From: Streptomyces cinerochromogenes
Lineage (GTDB): Bacteria > Actinomycetota > Actinomycetes > Streptomycetales > Streptomycetaceae
DNA length: 64,000 bases
Direction of reading: 5' to 3'
NCBI RefSeq assembly: GCF_014648635.1
Contig: NZ_BMRM01000002.1
Coordinates: forward strand, 186,001 to 250,000
The notes beneath the pieces are model-generated. The model made no database searches, was not told the DNA's origin, and saw nothing but the letters and a program-made list of their open reading frames with translations. Positions 8,943 through 15,325 of the stretch are shown piece by piece; position 1 is the stretch's first letter; each line of letters starts with the position of its first letter. The translations under genes and the position numbers were made by a program.

Positions 8943-9030
8943 GGTTGTCCCCCTTCAGTGCCCCGGATCCGTCCCGGAAACGACGAAGATCCCGATCGGT
9001 CATGATGACCGACGGGATCTCGTCGTGCAG

Positions 9031-9104
9031 TGGACCTGAGGGGATTTGAACCCCTGGCCCCCTCGATGCGAACGAGGTGCGCTACCGGACTGCGCCACAG
9101 GCCC
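9031..9104 (-). tRNA. tRNA-Ala (anticodon CGC)
   Basis: A full cloverleaf reads on the reverse strand: acceptor GGGCCTG pairs with CAGGTCC, the D arm contains GGCGCAGTCCGG, the anticodon stem CCTCG/CGAGG encloses TTCGCAT with anticodon CGC, and the T arm contains GGTTCAAATCC. The G3-T70 wobble pair is the alanine identity element. The discriminator is A and no CCA is encoded. Confidence 0.95.
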
Positions 9105-9195
9105 TTGCAACGAGTGAAACTTTAGCATCCCGATCGGGGTGCTTGGAAATCCGCTCCCTGACTGGTCAGGGCGGGGATCCAGGAAGTGACCCAGG

Positions 9196-10398
9196 TCACT
9201 CGTTGGCGGCCCGCGGGCGGTCGCCGTCCTCGTACTGGTCGAAGAGGGGGGTGTGTCCGCGTTCCCGCGAGCGGCGGGCCGAGGCGGCACGGCGGGCGTC
9301 GCCGTGTCCGCCCGCGGGCTTCTCCCCGGCCGCGGGCGCCGCCGCCCCGGCCTCGGCCTGTGGTGCCTCCTCCTGCTCCGGGGCGACCGTGCTGGAGCGC
9401 GCCGAACTCCAGGTGTCGGGCGCGCCCAGATCGACGTCGGAGGTGGCGCGCGGGGCGACCGGCGCGGTGACGTACGTCGGCAGGGGCACCGGGACCGGGT
9501 CCCAGCTGTCCCCGTGGCCGGGCCGGCGCTGCCGCTCGCGCTGCTGGTCGACCCACTCGGCGTGGTCGGTCTGCTCGACGAGGGCGCGCCGGTCGGCGGC
9601 GAGCGCGGACAGGCCGGTGTCGGTGCCGCCGGCCGGGGCCTCTTCCTCCGTCGCCTCGGCGCCGGGGCCCGCGTCGAGCGGCGCGCGGCGGTGCGGCTGG
9701 CGCTCGCGCAGCCGCTGGGCCGCGGCCTCGGCCTGCCGGCGGTCCATCTGGTAGGCGAAGCGGCGGCGCTCCTGCGTCCGCAGGTAGGCGATGTACCCGC
9801 TCAGCAGGACGGCGGGCACACCGGGCGCCCAGAGGAAGGCGAGTCCGCCGACGGCGGCCACGATCGCGCCGAGGGTGAAGACGAGGAAGAGCATGACGGT
9901 GGTGCGCCGGCGCCGGGCGAGCACCTTCGAGCGCCGGGCGCGCGCCGCGGCCGTCTGCGCCGCGGCGGCCTGAGCCGCGGAGGCCTGAGCCGCGGAGGCC
10001 TGGGCCGAGGGCGCGTGCTTCTGCGCCGGGAGGGACGCGGGGGTGGACCTGGGCGCCGGCTCGGGGGCCGGGTCGGTGCCGCCGGGTGCCTCGGGCTCGG
10101 CCTCCGGCACCGCCTGACGGCGGGTCGGGGGCAGGGCGAAGGCCCGGACGTCCACCGAGTCGGTGACGGCGTCCGGATCGACGGCGTCCGGCTCCCCCTC
10201 CTGGGCGGAGCGCGCCTTCAGGTCCCTGGCGTACCGGCGCTCCATACCCGCCCGTCCGGACAGCAGCCGGATGGCGGTGCTGAAGCGTTCCGTCGGACGG
10301 GCCTCGTTCAGCTCGTCCTGCCTACGGAGCCACATCGGCACCAAGTAGGCGGCCCAGGCCCCGACAATGACTGCGTAGATGAGGCCGCTGCTGCTCAC
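9196..10398 (-). CDS. GlpR/SepX-type division membrane protein (gephyrin-like receptor)
   Basis: About 400 residues. There is an N-terminal hydrophobic segment (SGLIYAVIVGAWAAYLVPMW), a basic/Pro-Ala-rich cytoplasmic stretch with AQASAAQ repeats, a pair of membrane segments near residues 165-205 (VMLFLVFTLGAIVAAVGG and PAVLLSGYIAYL), then a long acidic/Pro-rich tail. This architecture and the nearby moeA/glp, galU and rimJ genes match the actinobacterial receptor called GlpR in corynebacteria and SepX in Streptomyces, which links a gephyrin-like protein and FtsZ-dependent septation. The start at GTG 10398 follows a TACCGT -10 box by 6 nt (leaderless); upstream codons in the same frame have no ribosome-binding site. 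The family assignment is from memory of its architecture. Confidence 0.72.
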   Translation of the reverse strand: MSSSGLIYAVIVGAWAAYLVPMWLRRQDELNEARPTERFSTAIRLLSGRAGMERRYARDLKARSAQEGEPDAVDPDAVTDSVDVRAFALPPTRRQAVPEAEPEAPGGTDPAPEPAPRSTPASLPAQKHAPSAQASAAQASAAQAAAAQTAAARARRSKVLARRRRTTVMLFLVFTLGAIVAAVGGLAFLWAPGVPAVLLSGYIAYLRTQERRRFAYQMDRRQAEAAAQRLRERQPHRRAPLDAGPGAEATEEEAPAGGTDTGLSALAADRRALVEQTDHAEWVDQQRERQRRPGHGDSWDPVPVPLPTYVTAPVAPRATSDVDLGAPDTWSSARSSTVAPEQEEAPQAEAGAAAPAAGEKPAGGHGDARRAASARRSRERGHTPLFDQYEDGDRPRAANE

Positions 10399-10404
10399 GC
10401 TCAC

Positions 10405-10410
10405 ACGGTA
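10405..10410 (-). promoter_or_regulatory. -10 hexamer of a leaderless promoter for glpR/sepX
   Basis: TACCGT on the reverse strand lies 6 nt before the GTG at 10398. The remaining gap up to 10575 is unusually A+T-rich for this chromosome but shows no gene. Confidence 0.4.
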
Positions 10411-10575
10411 GAGGGGTTTGCGCGAGGCCATCCGCCAATTGGGCCGGTGTGTCGCACGATCTGGCTGATATTTCCAGCATTTTTTGCGACCGATGCGGTC
10501 ACAGGGTCGCCGGAGTAGCGAATTTCAGCGGGCCGAGACGGTCAACAGCCGATCAATTTCGAACACATTTTCAAT

Positions 10576-11190
10576 TTACGGACTCTCGGTGCGCTGGGCG
10601 CCCTGAGAGCGGGCCCGCTTCCACCGCGCGAGCAGCCCGTCGGGCACCTCTTCCGCGGTGAGCGCGAAGACCAGATGGTCCCGCCAGGCGCCGTCGATGT
10701 GCAGATAACGCGGCCGGAGCCCCTCCTCGCGGAATCCGAGTTTCTCCACCACCCGCCGGCTCGGACGGTTCTCGGGGCGAATGCAGACCTCGATCCGGTG
10801 CAGACCGACGGTACGGAAACAGTGGTCCACCGCGAGCGCCACGGCCGTCGGCATCACCCCGCGTCCGGCCACCGCCTCGTCCACCCAGTAGCCCACGTGC
10901 CCCGAGCACATCGACCCCCAGGTGATCCCGGCGACCGTCAACTGCCCGACCAGCCGCCCCTCGTACTCGATGACGAACGGCAGCATCCGGCCCGCCCCGG
11001 CCTCCGAGCGCAGGTGCCGGACCATCTGGCGGTAGGTCGGCCGGTGCGCGATCGGCCCGCTCGGCGTGGGCGGCGGGATCGTCGCCTCCCAGGGGCGCAG
11101 CCACTCGCGGTTGCGCCGGTTCACCTCGCGCCAGGCCCGCTGGTCGCGCAGCTTTATCGGCCGGAGGACGACATCGCCGTCCGCCAGCAC
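10576..11190 (-). CDS. RimJ-like GNAT N-acetyltransferase
   Basis: A 204-residue GNAT protein of the RimJ/RimL type. It has a DVVLRPIKLRDQRAWREV N-terminus, an EYEGRLVGQLTVAGI strand, the acetyl-CoA loop VDEAVAGRGVMPTAVAL and a C-terminal GLHRIEVCIRPEN ... VVEKLGFREEG motif B. RimJ-like enzymes acetylate protein N-termini or small molecules. The GTG at 11190 is the only start in the conserved frame without running into the mog-type gene; the conservation could begin about 10 residues earlier with an unusual start. It sits between moaB and glpR, as in other Actinobacteria, and reads in the same direction. Confidence 0.82.
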   Translation of the reverse strand: MLADGDVVLRPIKLRDQRAWREVNRRNREWLRPWEATIPPPTPSGPIAHRPTYRQMVRHLRSEAGAGRMLPFVIEYEGRLVGQLTVAGITWGSMCSGHVGYWVDEAVAGRGVMPTAVALAVDHCFRTVGLHRIEVCIRPENRPSRRVVEKLGFREEGLRPRYLHIDGAWRDHLVFALTAEEVPDGLLARWKRARSQGAQRTESP

Positions 11191-11207
11191 GGCGGGCCAA
11201 GGGCTGT

Positions 11208-11711
11208 TCAGCTCGCACCCCCACTGCTTGCGGGTCTGGGGTGGTCACCGCCGCGGATCTGGTCGACGGCGTGGGCCAGCAGGGGCTCCAGTACGGCGAT
11301 CCCGTCGCGGACGCCGCCGGTCGAACCGGGCAGGTTGACGATCAGCGTCCGCCCGGCGACCCCGGCCAGGCCCCGGGACAGGGCCGCGGTCGGGACCTTG
11401 TCCCACCCGTGGGCGCGGATGGCCTCCGCGATGCCCGGCACCTCGTGGTCGATGACCGCGCGGGTCGCCTCGGGGGTGCGGTCGGTGGGCGACAGGCCGG
11501 TGCCGCCGGTGGTGACGACGACGTCGTACCCGGAGGCGACGCCCGCGCGCAGGGCCGCTTCGACGGGAGCGCCGTCGGGGACCACCCGGGGGCCGTCCAC
11601 GTCGAATCCCAGGCCCCTGAGGCCGTCGGCGACCAGCGGGCCGCCCCTGTCCTCGTAGACCCCGGCGGCGGCTCTGTTGGAGGCGGTGATCACCAAGGCG
11701 CGGTAGCTCAT
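11208..11711 (-). CDS. moaB: MoaB/Mog family molybdopterin adenylyltransferase
   Basis: A 167-residue MoCF-fold protein (ALVITASNRAAAGVYEDRGG, then VVTTGGTGLSPTDRTPEAT, the molybdopterin-binding TTGGTG loop, and TLIVNLPGSTGGVRD near the C-terminus). It adenylylates molybdopterin before metal insertion. Its ATG overlaps the moaC stop (ATGA), so both are translated as a unit. The long frame shown upstream of this ATG belongs to a shadow of moaC. Confidence 0.9.
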   Translation of the reverse strand: MSYRALVITASNRAAAGVYEDRGGPLVADGLRGLGFDVDGPRVVPDGAPVEAALRAGVASGYDVVVTTGGTGLSPTDRTPEATRAVIDHEVPGIAEAIRAHGWDKVPTAALSRGLAGVAGRTLIVNLPGSTGGVRDGIAVLEPLLAHAVDQIRGGDHPRPASSGGAS

Positions 11712-12187
11712 GCCCGGCTCCAGTCGCCCGACTTGCCGCCCGTCTTCTCCTCCACCCGTACGTCCGTGATGACCGCTCCCTTGTCGACCGCCTTGACCAT
11801 GTCGATCACGGTGAGCGCGGCGACCGTCACCGCGGTGAGGGCCTCCATCTCGACGCCCGTGCGGTCCGTCGTCTTCACGGTGGCCCGGATCTCCACGGCG
11901 TCGTCCGCGACCGACAGATCCAGTGTCACACCGGACACCGACAACGGGTGGCACAGCGGGATCAGGTCCGGGGTGCGCTTGGCCCCCATGATCCCGGCGA
12001 TGCGCGCGGTGGCGAGGGCGTCCCCCTTGGGCACCCCCTCGCCGCGCAGCAGCTCGACCACACGGGGGGACACGAGGACCCGGCCGCTGGCACGGGCGGT
12101 GCGCGCGGTCACGTCCTTTCCGGATACGTCGACCATGCGGGCCGCGCCCGCGTCGTCGATGTGGGTCAGTCGGTCCTGCGAAGTCAT
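11708..12187 (-). CDS. moaC: Cyclic pyranopterin monophosphate synthase MoaC
   Basis: A 159-residue protein with the MoaC hallmark segment KGDALATARIAGIMGAKRTP followed by LIPLCHP, and the later VEMEALTAVTVAALTVIDM and KTGGKSGDW motifs that carry the catalytic Lys and Asp. With MoaA it makes cyclic pyranopterin monophosphate, the first step of molybdenum cofactor synthesis. ATG 12187 gives the normal family length (about 160); the longer frame adds a non-conserved extension. It couples to moaB by an ATGA overlap. Confidence 0.95.
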   Translation of the reverse strand: MTSQDRLTHIDDAGAARMVDVSGKDVTARTARASGRVLVSPRVVELLRGEGVPKGDALATARIAGIMGAKRTPDLIPLCHPLSVSGVTLDLSVADDAVEIRATVKTTDRTGVEMEALTAVTVAALTVIDMVKAVDKGAVITDVRVEEKTGGKSGDWSRA

Positions 12188-12272
12188 GGTGTGCTGCGCT
12201 CCCGGTCCGGGCCCGTCGCAGTGCGGTGCACGGGCCTGCTGTCCGCGACACCGTACCGCCAACCAGGAGGGC

Positions 12273-13595
12273 TCAGCCGAGCAGGACCACCTCGACCTCG
12301 GTGCCGGGCTCGGCGGACTCCACGTCCTCGGGCAGGACGATCAGCGCGTCGGCGTGCGCCAGCGCCGCGATCAGGTGGGAGCCGGAGCCGCCCACGGGGG
12401 TCACCTCGCCGTCGGCGTACGCCCCGCGCAGGAACTGCCGGCGGCCCTTGGGTGAACGCAGCGCCCGCTCCGCCTTCAGGGTGGCCCGGGCGCGGGGCCG
12501 GTGGACGTCCTCCAGGCCCATCAGGGTGCGGATGGCGGGGCGGACGAACAGCTCGAAGGAGACGTACGACGACACCGGGTTGCCGGGCAGCGCCAGCAGC
12601 GGTGTGTGGTCGGGGCCGATGGAACCGAACCCCTGCGGCTTGCCGGGCTGCATGGCGAGCCTGCGGAACTCCACGCCGCTGCCCGCCTCCTCCGCGTCCC
12701 CGGCGTACGACAGCGCCTCCTTGACGACGTCGTACGCCCCGACGCTCACCCCGCCCGTGGTCACCAGCAGGTCCGCGCGGATGAGCTGGTCCTCGATGGT
12801 GGAGCGGAGGGTCTCGGCGTCGTCGGCGACGGCGCCCACCCGGTAGGCGATGGCGCCCGCGTCCCGCGCGGCGGCGGTCAGGGCGAAGCTGTTGGAGTCG
12901 TAGATCCGGCCGGTGGCCAGCTGCTCGCCGGGCTGGACGAGTTCGCTGCCGGTGGACAGCACGACCACGCGCGGGCGCGGGCGCACCCGGACCGTGCCGC
13001 GGCCGATCGCGGCCAGCAGCGCGATCTGCGGCGGGCCGAGGACCGTGCCGGCCTCCAGGGCGAGGTCTCCCGCCTTCACGTCGCTGCCCTTGGCCCGCAC
13101 GTGCGCGCGTGCCTCGGCGGGCCGGTACACGTGCACCTGCCCCTCGGCGCCCTCCGGGGCCAGGCTGCGCGCCCGCATGCCGCTCACCGGGCCCTCGCCG
13201 AGCCCGCCGTCGGTCCACTCGACGGGGACGACGGCCTCGGCGCCGGGCGGCAGCGGCGCGCCCGTCATGATGCGCGCGGCCTGCCCGGGGCCGACCCGGA
13301 CCGGGTCGGACGCGCCGGCCGCGACGTCCCCGACGACCTCCAGGACGGCCGGGAACTCCTCCCCGGCGCCCGCCACGTCCGCGACCCGCACCGCGTACCC
13401 GTCCATGGAGCTGTTGTCGAACGGGGGCAGGGGCACCGGCACCGTGACGTCCTCGACCAGGACGCAGCCCTGGGCGTCGAGCAGTTGCAGCTCGATGGGT
13501 TCGAGGGGGCGGACGGTCGAGAGGATGTCCTCCAGGTGCTCGTCCACCGACCACAGGTCGTCCGGGCCGGCGGGGCGGGTCGCGGCGCTGCTCAA
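12273..13595 (-). CDS. glp: MoeA-type molybdopterin molybdotransferase, probable gephyrin-like Glp
   Basis: A 440-residue MoeA protein: N-terminal PPFDNSSMDGYAVR motif (substrate site), the MPT-binding loop LLVTTGGVSVGAYDVVKEAL in the central MoCF domain, PGKPQGFG and LPGNPVSSYVSFELFVRP near the C-terminal domain. MoeA inserts molybdate into adenylated molybdopterin. In Actinobacteria the copy located by galU, rimJ and glpR is the gephyrin-like Glp that also binds FtsZ. The start is a TTG at 13595 that overlaps the galU stop (TTGA), so its translation should depend on galU. Whether it works in cofactor synthesis, division or both is not decidable from sequence. Confidence 0.9.
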   Translation of the reverse strand: MSSAATRPAGPDDLWSVDEHLEDILSTVRPLEPIELQLLDAQGCVLVEDVTVPVPLPPFDNSSMDGYAVRVADVAGAGEEFPAVLEVVGDVAAGASDPVRVGPGQAARIMTGAPLPPGAEAVVPVEWTDGGLGEGPVSGMRARSLAPEGAEGQVHVYRPAEARAHVRAKGSDVKAGDLALEAGTVLGPPQIALLAAIGRGTVRVRPRPRVVVLSTGSELVQPGEQLATGRIYDSNSFALTAAARDAGAIAYRVGAVADDAETLRSTIEDQLIRADLLVTTGGVSVGAYDVVKEALSYAGDAEEAGSGVEFRRLAMQPGKPQGFGSIGPDHTPLLALPGNPVSSYVSFELFVRPAIRTLMGLEDVHRPRARATLKAERALRSPKGRRQFLRGAYADGEVTPVGGSGSHLIAALAHADALIVLPEDVESAEPGTEVEVVLLG

Positions 13596-14503
13596 GACTG
13601 CTGCATCTCCTCGGCTACGTAACTGCGAAGCCAGGTCCGGAAGTCCGGGCCCAGGTCCTCACGTTCGCACGCGAGTCTGACAATGGCACGCAGGTAGTCG
13701 CTGCGGTCCCCGGTGTCGTAGCGGCGGCCCTGGAAGACGACGCCGTGCACGGGGCCGCCGACCTTCTCGTCCTGCGCGAGCTGCTGGAGGGCGTCGGTGA
13801 GCTGGATCTCGCCGCCCCGGCCCGGCTCCGTCTTGCGCAGTATGTCGAAGATGTGCGGGTCGAGGACGTAGCGGCCGATGATCGCGTAGTTCGACGGGGC
13901 GTCCGCCGGGTCGGGCTTCTCGACCAGTCCGGTCACCTTCACGACGTCGCCGTCGGCGGTGGCCTCCACGGCCGCGCAGCCGTAGAGGTGGATCTGCTCG
14001 GGCGCGACCTCCATGAGGGCGATCACGCTGCCGCCGTGCCGCTCCTGGACGTCGATCATGCGGCGCAGCAGCGGATCCCGCGGGTCGATCAGGTCGTCAC
14101 CGAGGAGGACGGCGAAGGGCTCGTGGCCGACGTGCGGGGCGGCGCACAGCACGGCGTGGCCGAGGCCCCTGGGGTCGCCCTGGCGCACGTAGTGCATGGT
14201 GGCCAGGTCGCTGGACTCCTGCACCTTGGCGAGCCGCTCGGCGTCGCCCTTCTTCTCCAGCGCCGATTCCAGCTCGTAGTTGCGGTCGAAGTGGTCCTCG
14301 AGGGGGCGCTTGTTGCGCCCGGTCACCATGAGGACGTCGTCGAGCCCCGCCGACACGGCCTCCTCGACCACGTACTGGATCGCCGGCTTGTCTACGACCG
14401 GCAGCATCTCCTTGGGAGTGGCTTTGGTGGCCGGCAGGAACCGGGTGCCGAGGCCTGCTGCGGGGATGACAGCCTTGCTGATCCTGGGGTGGGACTGAGT
14501 CAT
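13592..14503 (-). CDS. galU: UTP-glucose-1-phosphate uridylyltransferase
   Basis: A 303-residue GalU. The nucleotide-binding signature is AVIPAAGLGTRFLPATKATPKEM near residue 10, then VVDKPAIQYVVEEA, LLGDDLI (metal-binding Asp) and GLVEKP ... AIIGRYVLDP. It makes UDP-glucose for cell wall glycans, trehalose and exopolysaccharide. It heads the run galU-glp-moaC-moaB-rimJ-glpR on the reverse strand and is divergent from the formyl-THF cyclo-ligase gene. Confidence 0.96.
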   Translation of the reverse strand: MTQSHPRISKAVIPAAGLGTRFLPATKATPKEMLPVVDKPAIQYVVEEAVSAGLDDVLMVTGRNKRPLEDHFDRNYELESALEKKGDAERLAKVQESSDLATMHYVRQGDPRGLGHAVLCAAPHVGHEPFAVLLGDDLIDPRDPLLRRMIDVQERHGGSVIALMEVAPEQIHLYGCAAVEATADGDVVKVTGLVEKPDPADAPSNYAIIGRYVLDPHIFDILRKTEPGRGGEIQLTDALQQLAQDEKVGGPVHGVVFQGRRYDTGDRSDYLRAIVRLACEREDLGPDFRTWLRSYVAEEMQQS

Positions 14504-14564
14504 GCCCGCCAGCCTATCCGGTGCCTTTGTTGGGAATCTGTGGCTCCGGTTGCTTGACCCTCAT

Positions 14565-15218
14565 ATGACCTGCATTAAGAAGGGCGCGAGACGACCAGTG
14601 GAACGCGACGGACGTACGGCCGAGCCTGACAAGCGCGGGTTGCGGCGGGAGTTCCTCTCGGTGAGGAACAGGTTGACGGCGGATGACGTGCGGGAGGCGG
14701 GCCGTGCGCTGGCGGAGCGCGCCCTGGAGCTGCCCGAGCTGGTGCGCGGTGGCACGGTGGCGGCGTACGTCTCCGTGGGGAGCGAGCCCGGCACGCTCGC
14801 GCTGCTCGACGCGCTGCGCGCGCGGGGCGTGCGCGTCCTGCTCCCCGCGCTGCTGCCCGACAACGACCTCGACTGGGGCGAGTACACCGGCCCCGGCTCC
14901 CTGGCGCGCGTCCAACATGGCGGAAAAATGGCGCTCTTCGAGCCCTCCGGAACGCGGCTCGGCCCGGACGCCGTGACGGCCGCGGACGTCGTCCTGCTGC
15001 CCGGGCTCGCGGTGGACGCGCGCGGGATGCGGCTGGGGCGGGGCGGAGGGTCGTACGACCGCGTGCTCGCCCGGCTGGAGCGGGCGGGCGCACATCCCCG
15101 GCTGGTGGTGCTGCTGTACGACACGGAGGTCGTCGCGCGCGTCCCGGCGGAGGCGCACGACAAGCCGGTGCACGCGGTGGTGACGCCGTCGGGGGTGCGC
15201 CGCTTCCCGGGCCCCTGA
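14565..15218 (+). CDS. 5-formyltetrahydrofolate cyclo-ligase
   Basis: About 217 residues. The conserved start KRGLRREFLSVRNRL, the YVSVGSEPGT strand, the PALLPDNDLDW segment and the nucleotide loop GMRLGRGGGSYDR near residue 160 identify 5-formyl-THF cyclo-ligase (MTHFS), which converts 5-formyl-THF to 5,10-methenyl-THF with ATP. The start is uncertain: ATG 14565 and GTG 14598 are both possible, and neither has a good ribosome-binding site. A 17-bp inverted repeat terminator follows. Confidence 0.9.
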   Translation: MTCIKKGARRPVERDGRTAEPDKRGLRREFLSVRNRLTADDVREAGRALAERALELPELVRGGTVAAYVSVGSEPGTLALLDALRARGVRVLLPALLPDNDLDWGEYTGPGSLARVQHGGKMALFEPSGTRLGPDAVTAADVVLLPGLAVDARGMRLGRGGGSYDRVLARLERAGAHPRLVVLLYDTEVVARVPAEAHDKPVHAVVTPSGVRRFPGP

Positions 15219-15268
15219 CCGGGGCCCGCCCCGCCCCGCGTGCGCGGCACGTCCGCTCGCGCGCAGCG

Positions 15269-15302
15269 GAACGGCCCTCCACGCGCGCGTGGAGGGCCGT
15301 TC
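15269..15302. terminator. Bidirectional hairpin terminator
   Basis: A perfect 17-bp inverted repeat (arms beginning GAACGGCCCTCC and ending GGAGGGCCGTTC) lies between the convergent cyclo-ligase and penicillin acylase genes, 50 nt and 23 nt from their ends. There is no T-tract, as is common in Streptomyces. Confidence 0.85.
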
Positions 15303-15325
15303 GGCGGTGTGCCGTCAGGGGGCGG

